DNA of 52,213 nt from Kitasatospora phosalacinea (GTDB taxonomy: Bacteria; Actinomycetota; Actinomycetes; Streptomycetales; Streptomycetaceae), in assembly GCF_000717185.1 (NCBI RefSeq), contig NZ_JNYE01000053.1, positions 1-52,213 of the forward strand, given 5' to 3'. Within the stretch, counting starts at the first letter, position 1; every line of letters begins with the position of its first letter. Below, one piece after another: positions 15,825 to 23,955 of this stretch. A program made the translations under genes and the position numbers. Below the pieces are notes generated by a model. That model was given only the letters and a program-made list of their open reading frames with translations. It ran no database searches and was not told where the DNA came from.

Positions 15825-17291
15825 CTACGCCCCCAGGTACGGGCTGTACAGCGCCGACAGGAACCGCGTCGCGAGCTGGTCGCGCAGCTGCGGGGGCAGC
15901 GCGTCCAGCAGGCGGTTGACGCCCGCCATGCGGGTGGCGGCCTCGGGGGAGAGGTCGAGGCCGGTGGCCGGGAGGAGGGCGGCGAAGGTCGCGTCGTCGA
16001 GGGCGGTGAGGTCGAGCCCGTCGAGCAGGCCGAGGATCTCGGTGGGCGGGGCGACCGGCCCGCGGGCGCGGACCGCGTCGACGCTCCCGCGCAGCGCGCC
16101 GAGCAGCGCGTCGACGCCCTCCCCACTGACGCCGGTGAGCGTGACGTGCAGGCTGGCGGGCAGGCCGTCGACGCTCAGCTGGGGCTGCAGGAAGAAGCCG
16201 CGGGCGCGCGACTCGTCGGCCAACTCCCAGAGGTCGACCGGGTCTTCGCCCTCGGTGCCGATCGCGACCAGCGTCGCGTCCGGGGTGCCGAGCACCCGCA
16301 GCCCGTCGATCCGCGCGACGCCCGCCACCAACCGCCGGGTGGCGTCGAGCGCCGCCCGCCCCAGCTCCCGGTAGCCGTCCGCCCCGAGGGCCTGCAGGGT
16401 GGCCCAGGCACCGGCCAGCGGGCCGGCGCCCTTGCTGCTCTGGACGGTGGAGTTGACCACGGGGTAGCCGGGCCACTGGGCGCAGGCGAAGTACGCGGCG
16501 AGCCGCATCGCCTGGTCGCGGAAGAGCAGCACGGACGCCCCCTTGGGCGCGTACCCGAACTTGTGCAGGTCGCAGGAGAGCGAGGTGACGCCGGGCACCG
16601 ACAGGTCGAACGGCGGCACCTCGGCCCCGGCCTCGGCGAGCCAGGGCAGCAGCCAGCCGCCGACGCAGGCGTCGACGTGGCAGGGCAGCCCGCGTTCCGC
16701 GGCGTCCGCGGCGATCGCCGCGACCGGGTCGACCACGCCGTGCGCGTACGAGGGCGCGGAGGCGACCACCAGGACGGTCCGCTCGGTGCAGGCCGCGGCC
16801 ATCGCCTCCGGCACGGCCCGGAAGGTCGCCGGGTCGACCGGCACCGCGACGACCTTCACCTTCAGGTACTTCCCGGCCTTGAAGAACGCGGCGTGCGCCG
16901 TCGCGGGCACCACGACCTCCGGTTCGGCGACCTCGGGCCGGGCGTCCCGGGCGGCCTTGACGGCGAGCAGGATCGACTCGGTGCCGCCGCTGGTGAAGAT
17001 GCCGGGCGTGGCGGCGTCCCCGCCGAGCCGGGCGGCGACCGCGCCGACCACCTGCCGCTCCAGCGCGACGATGCTGGGGAAGGCCGTCGGGTCGAGCCCG
17101 TTGACCTCCAGCATGGCCAGGTAGGCGCCCTCCGCGGCGGCCCGCACCTCGGGCCGCCCGGCGTCGTAGGTGTAGGCGGTGGTGCGGCCCCCGCGGGTGG
17201 GCAGGTCGGCGGCGGTGAGGGCGCGCAGCTCGGCGAGCAGCTCCTCGGCGGGGCGCCCGGCGTCCGGGAGCGCGGACTGACGGTCCGTCAT
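15825..17291 (-). CDS. Sphingosine-1-phosphate-lyase-like PLP-dependent enzyme
   Basis: A 488-residue fold-type I PLP enzyme of the group II decarboxylase superfamily. Landmarks are FTSGGTESILLAVKAARD (PLP phosphate region, ~99), HVDACVGGWLLPW (Asp207 binds the pyridine nitrogen) and SCDLHKFGYAPKG with the Schiff-base Lys244. The combination SGGTES...HGVVDP...HVDACVGG...HKFGYAPKG is much closer to sphingosine/dihydrosphingosine-1-phosphate lyase than to glutamate or aromatic decarboxylases. The substrate is probably a phosphorylated long-chain or other amino alcohol, but an amino acid decarboxylase activity is not excluded. The start ATG 17291 overlaps the stop of the MFS gene (ATGA), with GGAGAACC upstream. 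It is the last gene of a tetR-MFS-lyase operon. Confidence 0.85.
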   Translation of the reverse strand: MTDRQSALPDAGRPAEELLAELRALTAADLPTRGGRTTAYTYDAGRPEVRAAAEGAYLAMLEVNGLDPTAFPSIVALERQVVGAVAARLGGDAATPGIFTSGGTESILLAVKAARDARPEVAEPEVVVPATAHAAFFKAGKYLKVKVVAVPVDPATFRAVPEAMAAACTERTVLVVASAPSYAHGVVDPVAAIAADAAERGLPCHVDACVGGWLLPWLAEAGAEVPPFDLSVPGVTSLSCDLHKFGYAPKGASVLLFRDQAMRLAAYFACAQWPGYPVVNSTVQSSKGAGPLAGAWATLQALGADGYRELGRAALDATRRLVAGVARIDGLRVLGTPDATLVAIGTEGEDPVDLWELADESRARGFFLQPQLSVDGLPASLHVTLTGVSGEGVDALLGALRGSVDAVRARGPVAPPTEILGLLDGLDLTALDDATFAALLPATGLDLSPEAATRMAGVNRLLDALPPQLRDQLATRFLSALYSPYLGA

Positions 17292-18658
17292 GAAGGTTCT
17301 CCAGCGAGTGAGTCGACGACAACGGCGGGGGCGGCGGCCCGGCGGCGCCCGTACGCGCGCAGGGCGGGCAGCGAGGCCAGCATCAGCAGGGCCGGGACGA
17401 GGCTGAAGCCGAGCAGGACGCCGTCCAGGGCGGCCGGGGTCTGCGCGACGGGCCGGTCGGTGGTGGAGGAGGCGAACCCGGCGGCGGCCAGCGCCAGCGA
17501 GAACAGGCCGGGTCCGGCGGCCAGGCCCGCGGTCTCGCCCGCCGTCCACAGCCCGGTGAACGCCCCGGACTGCAGCCGCCCGGTGCGGGCCGCGTCCGCG
17601 TGCACGGTGTCCGGCAGCAGCGACAGCGGCAGCACCTGCAGCGCCGCGTACGCCACGCCCAGCAGCGCGCACAGCGCCAGCACCGCCCCGACGTGCACCG
17701 CGCCCGTCCCGGCGGCGGGCCACAGCGCGGCGGAGGCCGCCGCGAACAGCGCGGTCGCCGCGCCCAGGCAGCGCAGCCGCCCCCACCGGGCCGCGGCCCG
17801 GCCCCACAGCGGCACCGCGACGGCGCTCGGCGCGACCAGGCAGACGAACAGCACCGAGGTCAGCCCGTACCCGCCCAGCCAGTACGTGGCGGTGTACGGG
17901 GCCGCGGCCAGCATGATCGCCACCGCGGCGGCCTGCAGCACGAACGCGCCCAGCAGCGCGAAGAACGCCCGGTTGCCGCGCGCGGTGCGCAGCGCCGCCC
18001 GCAGCCCGAGCGGCTCCGGCCCCGGCCGGGCGGGCACCCGGCGCGAGCCCAGCGCGGGCACCAGCAGCGTCGCCAGCAGCAGGACGGCGACCACCGCCGC
18101 CATCACCGCGTACCCGCGCCGCCCCTCCCCGGCCAGCGACACCAGCGCGGGGGCGAGGCCGCCCGCGACCAGGATGCCGACGGTCAGGCAGACGATCCGC
18201 CACACCGTGATCCGGGTGCGCACCTCGGGCCGGTCCGACATCTCGGCGGGCAGCGCCACGTACGGCACCTGGAACAGGGCGAAGGCGCTGGAGGCCAGCA
18301 CGAAGGTCACCGCGACCCAGGCCGCGGCGCCGGAGCCGGTCAGCGGGGAGAGGAACATCGCGGCGAACGCCACGGGCAGCGCCAGCGCCCCGGCCAGCAG
18401 GATCCGGCTGCGGCGGCCGGTGCGCAGCGCCTCCCGGTCGCTGGCGGCGCCGACGGTCGGGTTGAACAGCGCGTCCCAGGCCTTGGGCAGGGCGACGACC
18501 AGGCCGGCCACCCCGGCGGGCACGCCCAGCGCGTCGGTCATGAAGTACAGCAGCAGCAGACCGGGGACGGTCGAGTGGATGCCCGTCCCGACCGAGCCGA
18601 TCGCGTACCGGGCGAGCTGCCCCCTGCCTGTGCCGCCGTCGCCGACCCCGCCGCTCAC
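17288..18658 (-). CDS. MFS_2/GPH-type transporter
   Basis: A 456-residue membrane protein with about 12 hydrophobic segments. The opening (ARYAIGSVGTGIHSTVPG, LLLYFMTDALGV, LPKAWDALFNPTVGAASDR) is characteristic of the GPH/MFS_2 superfamily branch that includes sugar:cation symporters and the animal lipid transporters Mfsd2a/b. The start is GTG 18658, whose bases overlap the TGA of the preceding tetR (GTGA); the longer upstream reading is another frame of tetR. Its downstream neighbour is a sphingosine-phosphate-lyase-like enzyme, so uptake or export of that enzyme's substrate or product is the likely role. Confidence 0.85.
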   Translation of the reverse strand: MSGGVGDGGTGRGQLARYAIGSVGTGIHSTVPGLLLLYFMTDALGVPAGVAGLVVALPKAWDALFNPTVGAASDREALRTGRRSRILLAGALALPVAFAAMFLSPLTGSGAAAWVAVTFVLASSAFALFQVPYVALPAEMSDRPEVRTRITVWRIVCLTVGILVAGGLAPALVSLAGEGRRGYAVMAAVVAVLLLATLLVPALGSRRVPARPGPEPLGLRAALRTARGNRAFFALLGAFVLQAAAVAIMLAAAPYTATYWLGGYGLTSVLFVCLVAPSAVAVPLWGRAAARWGRLRCLGAATALFAAASAALWPAAGTGAVHVGAVLALCALLGVAYAALQVLPLSLLPDTVHADAARTGRLQSGAFTGLWTAGETAGLAAGPGLFSLALAAAGFASSTTDRPVAQTPAALDGVLLGFSLVPALLMLASLPALRAYGRRRAAAPAVVVDSLAGEPS

Positions 18659-19284
18659 CACCCGCCCCCGATCCCCAGCTCGCGCAGCACCAGGCCGTGC
18701 AGGTGCGCCCGGAACCGCGGCACCTGGGCGCGGATCATCGACCGGCAGAAGCCGTGCACCGTCCACAGCACCGTCCACACCGCCAGCTCGGCCCGCTCCG
18801 GCGGCACCCCGGGCAGCGCCCCGGCCAGCGCGTCGCGCACCGACTCCAGCAGCGGCCGGGCGTACTGCTCCTCCAGCCCGGCGAACTCGGCCGCGTCCGC
18901 CAGCCAGCGGCGCATCCACAGCGCGGGGACGTGCGGCTGCTCCAGGCAGAAGTCCAGGTACCGGTCGGCGAAGGCGACCGCCGCCCCCGCCGGGTCCGTC
19001 CCGGCCAGGGCCGCGAACGCCTCCAGCGCCCGGGCCACCGCGGCCCGCTCCGCCTCGTGCGCCCGCCGCATCACCTCGGCGTACAGGTCGGCCTTGCCGC
19101 CCACGTGGTACGCGACGGTGGCCACGTTCAGCCCCGCGGCGGCGGCGATCGTCCGGGTGGTCGTCCCGTCGTACCCGTGCTCGGCGAACAGCGCGGTGGC
19201 GGCCGCGACGATCCGCTCCCGGCTCAGGTCGGCCTGGCTCGGCGGCGCACCGGGCGGCGCATCGGGAAGTGGTGCCTCGGTCAT
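18655..19284 (-). CDS. TetR-family regulator of the MFS-lyase operon
   Basis: A 209-residue regulator. The HTH spans ~18-65 (SRERIVAAATALFAEHGYDG ... VATVAYHVGGKADLYAEV); the C-terminal part (DFCLEQPHVPALWMRRWLAD) matches a TetR_C domain often seen with CerR-like regulators. The start at ATG 19284 is supported by the HTH position; no good ribosome site precedes it, so it may be leaderless or weakly translated. It overlaps the MFS gene by the GTGA arrangement, and a perfect inverted repeat lies 27 bp upstream. Autorepression of the three-gene operon is expected. Confidence 0.88.
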   Translation of the reverse strand: MTEAPLPDAPPGAPPSQADLSRERIVAAATALFAEHGYDGTTTRTIAAAAGLNVATVAYHVGGKADLYAEVMRRAHEAERAAVARALEAFAALAGTDPAGAAVAFADRYLDFCLEQPHVPALWMRRWLADAAEFAGLEEQYARPLLESVRDALAGALPGVPPERAELAVWTVLWTVHGFCRSMIRAQVPRFRAHLHGLVLRELGIGGGW

Positions 19285-19310
19285 GGCGGGGAGCGTACGC
19301 GCGCCCTCTC

Positions 19311-19334
19311 CATCAATCAACCGTTTGATTGATG
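19311..19334. promoter_or_regulatory. Palindromic operator before the tetR-MFS-lyase operon
   Basis: CATCAATCAA (19311-19320) is perfectly mirrored by TTGATTGATG (19325-19334) around the centre CCGT. It lies 27 bp upstream of the tetR start. The AT-rich 24-bp palindrome stands out in this GC-rich background and is a typical size for a TetR dimer pair. Confidence 0.8.
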
Positions 19335-19370
19335 ACGGCTGCATGAAATCCGCAGCGTTCGCGGACGCGG

Positions 19371-19403
19371 ACGGCCCCCGCCGCGCGACGCGACGGGGGC
19401 CGT
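19371..19403 (-). terminator. Terminator hairpin of the D-Ala-D-Ala carboxypeptidase gene
   Basis: ACGGCCCCCG (19371-19380) pairs with CGGGGGCCGT (19394-19403) over a 13-nt loop. It begins 13 bp past the stop codon of the leftward carboxypeptidase gene. No U tract follows, as is usual in Streptomyces. Confidence 0.7.
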
Positions 19404-19415
19404 GCCGGGACGGGC

Positions 19416-21077
19416 TCAGCAGTGCGAGACGGCCTCGCAGTCCTCCCAGCGGGTGCCGGTGTAGCCGTCCTGCGCGGGGACGGTCAGCGACCGGGCCTTC
19501 TGCTGGGTGGCGGCCGTTCCGGCGGCGGTTCCGGCAGCGGCGGGGCCGGTGGCGAGGCGGACGGCGATCGCGTCCAGGACCGGGCGGGGGCTGGTGCCCG
19601 CGTAGTCGTTGATCAGGACGGCGAAGACCAGGCGGCGGCCGTCCGGCGCGGTGGCGTAGCCGACCAGGTTGTCGACGCCGCCCATCGAGCCGCTCTTGGC
19701 GTGCACGTTGTTCTCGGCCGCGGTGCCGCGCATCCGGGCGGCCAGCGTGCCGCCGACCAGCCGGGTCGGGTTGCCCGCCACCGGCAGCGCCTCGTACCAG
19801 GCGCCGAACCAGGGCTTGTCCTGGGCGAGTTCGAGCAGTCCGGCCATCTTGGCGGGGGTGGTCAGGTCGTAGCGGGACAGGCCGGAGCCGTCGACCTGCC
19901 GCCCGGCGGGGGTGGACAGCCCGTTGGCCTTCAGGAAGCCCTGCACCTGGGCGACGCCGGTGGCCCAGTCGCCGCGGCCGCCCTTGACCTTGCCGATCTC
20001 CTTGGTCAGGTGCTCGGCCATGCCGTTGTTGCTGAGCTTCAGCATCGGGACGATCAACTGCGCCAGGGTCTGCGACCGGTGCGACACCAGCGGCTGCGAG
20101 GCCTCCGCCCCGCCCGCCGCCTGCACGCCCCGCATCACGCTGACGCCGTGCCGGGCCAGCGCGCCCGCGAACACCTTGCCCGCGTACGTCGACGGGTCCT
20201 CGACCGTCACCCACGAGGTCACCGGCGCGGCCCCCGCCGCGATGCTGCCCGACAGCGCCAACTCGTTGCTGCCGCGCCGCCGTTCCACGTCCACGCTCGA
20301 ACCGCTGCCCGCCGCACCCGTGCTGACCTTCCCGGTGAACGCCATCGGCGCCTCCGCCGGGTCCAGGGTGACCTTCGCGGCCTCCCCGGCCGCGCCCGGC
20401 GCGACCGTCACCCGCACGGTGTCCATCAGGTACTCGGGGTCGTCGGCGACCGTCAGCCCGGATATCTGCGGGCTGTACGAGTACGGCTCGTCGTCCCAGG
20501 CCCAGCCGGGCCCGAGCGGCGTCGAGTCGTACCGGCTGCCGTCGGCCAGCACCCGGCCGGTGACGGTGGTGACCCCGGACGCGGCGACCTGCGCCGCCAG
20601 GTCGTCGAGGTCGGTGGCCAGCAGGGTCGGGTCGCCGCCGCCGCGCAGCACCAGGTCGCCGACCACGGTGCTCCCGTACCGGGTGCCGGTGCTGCGCACC
20701 TCGGTGGTGAACCGGTAGTCCGCGCCGAGCAGGTCGAGCGCCGCGGCCGAGGTCACCGTCTTCAGGGTGGACGCCGGGGTGAGCAGCGCCTGCGGCTGCC
20801 GCGCGTACAGCACCTGGCCGGTGGCGGCGTCCAGCACCTCGATGCCGGTCTGGGCGTTGGCCAGCCGGGAGTCGGCCAGCAGCGCGTCGAGGTCGGCGGT
20901 GAGCGTGGCGTCGGCCGGTGCCGGGTCGTCGGCCTGCGCGGAACCGGCGAGCAGGGAGACCGCCAGGACCGCGGCGGCGAGCGGCAGGCTGCGGCGGTGC
21001 AGGTGGTGCAGGCGGTGGCGGGACGTGCGTCCGGGCAAGGGAGCTCCAGGGTGCGGATCGGCCGGGGAACGCGTCAC
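19416..21077 (-). CDS. dacB: D-Ala-D-Ala carboxypeptidase/endopeptidase, peptidase S13 (PBP4/DacB type)
   Basis: A 553-residue penicillin-binding protein acting outside the membrane on peptidoglycan stem peptides. A signal peptide (LPLAAAVLAVSLLAGSAQA, ~31-49) precedes the catalytic domain. The active-site triad motifs are SxxK as STLK (Ser103-Lys106, in LLTPASTLKTVTSA), SxN as SNN (in MLKLSNNGMAEHL) and KTG as KSG (in NVHAKSGSMGGV). The large insertion between SxxK and SxN is normal for S13 enzymes. I chose GTG 21077, preceded by GGGGGCG, over the upstream reading through the repeat-rich leader, because it gives a normal signal peptide. It ends in CEAVSHC, an extra tail of uncertain meaning. 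A strong hairpin follows the stop. Confidence 0.88.
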   Translation of the reverse strand: MTRSPADPHPGAPLPGRTSRHRLHHLHRRSLPLAAAVLAVSLLAGSAQADDPAPADATLTADLDALLADSRLANAQTGIEVLDAATGQVLYARQPQALLTPASTLKTVTSAAALDLLGADYRFTTEVRSTGTRYGSTVVGDLVLRGGGDPTLLATDLDDLAAQVAASGVTTVTGRVLADGSRYDSTPLGPGWAWDDEPYSYSPQISGLTVADDPEYLMDTVRVTVAPGAAGEAAKVTLDPAEAPMAFTGKVSTGAAGSGSSVDVERRRGSNELALSGSIAAGAAPVTSWVTVEDPSTYAGKVFAGALARHGVSVMRGVQAAGGAEASQPLVSHRSQTLAQLIVPMLKLSNNGMAEHLTKEIGKVKGGRGDWATGVAQVQGFLKANGLSTPAGRQVDGSGLSRYDLTTPAKMAGLLELAQDKPWFGAWYEALPVAGNPTRLVGGTLAARMRGTAAENNVHAKSGSMGGVDNLVGYATAPDGRRLVFAVLINDYAGTSPRPVLDAIAVRLATGPAAAGTAAGTAATQQKARSLTVPAQDGYTGTRWEDCEAVSHC

Positions 21078-21229
21078 CCACGCCCCCGTTTTGCCATGGA
21101 CATTACCATTTGACGGGGTATCAGCCGATTGCGGACCCCCGGCCCCCGTCCCTCCCTGTACACGCGCCACCGCGCCGAAAGGTCGCGCCCGCGGGCCCCG
21201 ATAAACTCGGCATCCACGCGAAGGGCCGC

Positions 21230-21349
21230 GCGACGGCAGCCGCGCGGCAGCAACCACGCGACGGCAGCCGCACGGCAGCGACGGGCGCGACGGCGACGGC
21301 ACGACGGCACGACGGCACGACGGCGACAGCGACAGCACGACGGCACGGG
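21230..21349 (+). repeat. Imperfect CGACGGCA tandem repeats
   Basis: The words CGACGGCA, CACGACGG and CGACAG recur about a dozen times over 120 bp immediately before the tetR start at 21359 and between it and the divergent carboxypeptidase gene. The array is open in several frames but codes for nothing recognisable. It may be slippage-prone spacer DNA. Confidence 0.6.
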
Positions 21350-21358
21350 ACGGGCAAC

Positions 21359-21928
21359 ATGGCAGCGCACGCAGGGCTGACGGTCGAACGCATCACCCGC
21401 GCCGCCGCCGAACTCGCCGACCGGGTCGGCATCGAGAAGGTCACCGTCTCCGCCCTGGCCCGGGAGTTCGGGGTCAAGGACGCCAGCTTCTACTCGCACG
21501 TCAAGAACCTGCGGGAGATCCGCACCCGGGTCGCGCTGCTCGCCTCCGACGAGATGAACCAGGCCCTCGCCGCCGCCATCGCCGGCCGCTCCGGCGCCGA
21601 GGCCCTCACCGCCTTCGCCGACGCCTACCGCGACTACGCCCTGGCCCACCCCGGCCGCTACGCCGCCACCCAACTCCCGCTCGACCAGGCCGACTTCGCC
21701 GACACCGCGGTCCTCGCCCGGAGCGTCGAACTCACCTACGCGGTCATGCGCCACTACCGCCTCGACGAGCCCGCCCTGACCGACGCGGCCCGCCTCCTGC
21801 GCAGCACCTTCCACGGCTTCGTCGCCATCGAGGCCGCGGGCGGCTTCCACCACCCCCGCGCCGCCGCCGACTCCTGGCGGCGCATCACCGCGGGGCTCCA
21901 CCGCCTCCTCGCCGCCTGGCCCTCCTGA
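21359..21928 (+). CDS. TetR-family regulator (WHG-domain type)
   Basis: A 189-residue regulator. The HTH spans ~8-55 (TVERITRAAAELADRVG ... KDASFYSHVKNLREIRTR); the C-terminal domain with DAYRDYALAHPGRYAAT and STFHGFVAIEAAGGF matches TetR regulators with a WHG-type ligand domain. It is encoded divergently from dacB, 281 bp away, across the CGACGGCA repeats. The start at ATG 21359 has no strong ribosome site; the repeat-derived N-terminal extension was rejected as non-homologous. The target is unknown; dacB or the gene's own promoter are the nearest candidates. Confidence 0.82.
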   Translation: MAAHAGLTVERITRAAAELADRVGIEKVTVSALAREFGVKDASFYSHVKNLREIRTRVALLASDEMNQALAAAIAGRSGAEALTAFADAYRDYALAHPGRYAATQLPLDQADFADTAVLARSVELTYAVMRHYRLDEPALTDAARLLRSTFHGFVAIEAAGGFHHPRAAADSWRRITAGLHRLLAAWPS

Positions 21929-22243
21929 CCCGCTCCGCCGACGCCGCCACGCGCGTCCCGGAATTCACAGGGGCCCCTCCGCTCCCGTTCTTCCCCACGC
22001 CCTCCGGCGCAATCGCCAGGAATGCGTATTGACGCGCTCGCGACAGGGTGGGAATCTTCAATCGCCCGCGCCTCGGCGAATGCACGGACTCCGTGCGCCA
22101 GGTGCTTTTCCGGCGACGGTCGACCGACGAGTCCCTTCGCCTGCGCTCCGCCTTTCCCGAGGGTTGGCTTCGTGCTGCCGTTTTCCGGCAGTATTTCTAT
22201 TTCCGCAGGTCATAGGTGGTTCTAATGGCTCCATTTCACCCTG
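21929..22243. other. 315-bp gene-free stretch of lower GC
   Basis: No credible ORF. Base composition drops visibly compared with the surroundings (for example GTATTTCTATTTCCGCAGGT around 22191-22210). It probably contains upstream promoter elements of the RiPP-like cassette. The word TTTCCGCAGGTCA at 22200-22212 recurs at 44405-44417. Confidence 0.5.
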
Positions 22244-22273
22244 TTGACACGCCTGTAACGCGCAATTCATGAT
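22244..22273 (+). promoter_or_regulatory. Candidate promoter of the RiPP-like cassette
   Basis: A consensus TTGACA (-35, 22244-22249) is followed after 18 bp by CATGAT (22268-22273), a four-of-six match to the -10. The leader to the precursor ATG at 22366 would be about 85 nt. A perfect TTGACA is rare in this GC context. Confidence 0.5.
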
Positions 22274-22365
22274 GGGACCGCCGCGAAGGGGAGGGAAGGA
22301 ATTCTTCCGCCCCCGGTGGGGGGATCCGCCGGATTTCCCGTCCGATTCGAAGGAAAGGACAGATC

Positions 22366-22455
22366 ATGAAGAAGATCGTCATCCGCAAGGCCGGCTCCGT
22401 CCGTCTGACCAGCGCCGCCCAGACCCTCTACGGCTGCAACTGTGCCGCCGTCTGA
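22366..22455 (+). CDS. Putative RiPP precursor peptide (29 aa)
   Basis: A 29-residue peptide that starts MKKIVIRKAG, continues SVRLTSAAQT and ends LYGCNCAAV. The charged lysine-rich N-terminus looks like a leader, and the C-terminal half, with Ser, Thr, Gln, Tyr and two Cys in LTSAAQTLYGCNC, looks like a core. GGAAAGG precedes the ATG at good distance. The next gene, 77 bp on, encodes a membrane protease with an apparent peptide-recognition (PqqD-like) domain, and a strong hairpin lies between them, the usual way RiPP clusters overproduce the precursor. It does not match any leader class I know well (lasso, lanthipeptide, linaridin, sactipeptide). No modifying enzyme such as a cyclase or radical SAM protein is visible, so the chemistry, if any, is unknown. 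Confidence 0.6.
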   Translation: MKKIVIRKAGSVRLTSAAQTLYGCNCAAV

Positions 22456-22474
22456 GGTCTGACCGCCTGGTAGC

Positions 22475-22503
22475 GGGGCCGGCCGCCGACCGCGGCCGGC
22501 CCC
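22475..22503 (+). terminator. Attenuator-like hairpin between precursor and protease genes
   Basis: GGGGCCGGCCG (22475-22485) and CGGCCGGCCCC (22493-22503) form a perfect 11-bp stem with a 7-nt loop, 20 bp past the precursor stop codon and 30 bp before the protease start. Partial termination here would keep the small peptide mRNA in excess. Confidence 0.7.
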
Positions 22504-22532
22504 GTCCCCGCTTCCGCCCGGGAGGACGACAG

Positions 22533-23849
22533 ATGCACCCCTCGCCCAGCAGCAGCCCGGCCCCCGCCGTCCCGGAGTCGACCCTCCCGGTCCCCGCCGC
22601 CCCGGAGTCGACCCTCCCGGCCCCCGCCGCCCCGGACCTGGACCGGCCCGTCGCGCTGCACCCCCTCGTCTACCTGGAGGAGGGCGACGAGGTGACGGTG
22701 GGCCGGGTCGACACCGACTCGTACGCGGTCCTCCCGCCCGACGGCGCCCGGCTCGTCCGCTGGCTCGCCGAGGGGCTGACTCCGCGCCAGGCCGCCGAGG
22801 CGTACCGGCGGGAGTACGGCGAAGGCGTCGACGTCGCGGACCTGCTCGCCGGGCTGGACGAACTCGGCTTCGTCCGCACCGCCGCCCCCGCCACCGCCGA
22901 CGGCGCGGACGGCGCCGCGGACGGCACCGCCGCCCCGGAGCCCCCGCCGCGGCCGGTGCGCTGGCAGCGGCTCGGCCGGGCCGCGTTCAGCCCGCCCGCC
23001 TGGGCCTGCTACCTGCTGCTGGTCGGGTCCGCCGCGGTCGCCACCGTCCGGTCGCCGGACCTCGCGCCCCGCCCGTCCAACGTGTTCTTCAGCCCGTACT
23101 TCACCCTGGTCGCCCTGGTGCTGTTCGTCGGCCAGTTCCCGCTGATCCTGGTCCACGAGGGCTTCCACGCCCTCGCCGGGCGGCGCCTCGGGCTGCCCAC
23201 CCGGCTGCGGATCGGCCACCGCCTGATCTTCGTCGTGCTGGAGACCTCGCTGGACGGCCTGGTCGCCGTCCCCAGGCGCCGCCGCTACCTGCCGATCCTC
23301 GCCGGGATGCTCGCCGACACCGTGCTGACCGCCGCCCTGACCCTGACCGCCGCCGCCACCCGGCACCCGGACGGCACGCTCGACGGCACCGGGAAGCTCT
23401 GCCTCGCCCTCGCCTACGCCACCCTGCTGCGCCTCGCCTGGCAGGCGTTCCTGCACCTGCGCACCGACCTGTACGTGCTGCTCGGCACCGTCCTCGGCTG
23501 CCACGACCTGCACGCCACCGCGCAGGGCGTGCTGCGCAACGCGGTGCGCCGCCGCACCGGGCGCCCGCCGCTCGACGAGTCCGGCTGGCACCCGGCCGAC
23601 CGCCGCGCCGCCCGCTGGTACGCCTGGCTGATGGTGGGCGGCTACGCGTTCTCGCTGACCGTCTTCGCCGCCGGGGTGCTCCCGGCCGCCGCCCGCTTCG
23701 TCACCGGCACCGTGGACCGGCTCGGCGGCCGGGCCGCCACCGGCGAGTTCGTCGACTCCGCGGTCTTCTTCGCCCTGACGGTCCTCCAGCTCGCCGCCGT
23801 CGCGCACCTCGCCCTGCGCGACCGGCGCCGCCGCCGCGCCGCCGCCTGA
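22533..23849 (+). CDS. M50-type membrane metalloprotease with N-terminal PqqD-like (RRE) domain
   Basis: A 438-residue protein. Residues ~1-35 hold a tandem decapeptide repeat (PESTLPVPAA/PESTLPAPAA). Residues ~38-112 (HPLVYLEEGDEV ... DLLAGLDELGFV) resemble PqqD, the RiPP leader-recognition fold. Six or so hydrophobic segments follow, with the zinc motif HEGFH in ILVHEGFHALAGRRLG (~209) and a probable third ligand in LAGMLADTVL, as in site-2-type proteases and the YydH-like 'peptide zinc metalloproteases' of RiPP clusters. It should cleave or export the adjacent 29-residue peptide at the membrane. GGAGGACG precedes ATG 22533. The start was chosen over the upstream in-frame reading, which covers the precursor and hairpin. 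Confidence 0.8.
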   Translation: MHPSPSSSPAPAVPESTLPVPAAPESTLPAPAAPDLDRPVALHPLVYLEEGDEVTVGRVDTDSYAVLPPDGARLVRWLAEGLTPRQAAEAYRREYGEGVDVADLLAGLDELGFVRTAAPATADGADGAADGTAAPEPPPRPVRWQRLGRAAFSPPAWACYLLLVGSAAVATVRSPDLAPRPSNVFFSPYFTLVALVLFVGQFPLILVHEGFHALAGRRLGLPTRLRIGHRLIFVVLETSLDGLVAVPRRRRYLPILAGMLADTVLTAALTLTAAATRHPDGTLDGTGKLCLALAYATLLRLAWQAFLHLRTDLYVLLGTVLGCHDLHATAQGVLRNAVRRRTGRPPLDESGWHPADRRAARWYAWLMVGGYAFSLTVFAAGVLPAAARFVTGTVDRLGGRAATGEFVDSAVFFALTVLQLAAVAHLALRDRRRRRAAA

Positions 23850-23955
23850 CCCGCCGCCCCACCCGTCCCCGCCCGCCCGCACCGCACCCCCGCCCGCCCG
23901 CACCGCACCCCGTCTGCCCGCACCGCACCGCATCCGGACGAAAGGCACCACCGCC

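Noticed and set aside
14877..19328. A 1483-codon plus-strand open frame across the TetR, lyase, MFS and second TetR region
   Set aside because: The encoded sequence is compositionally biased and matches nothing; all recognised motifs lie in other frames with coupled stop-start overlaps.
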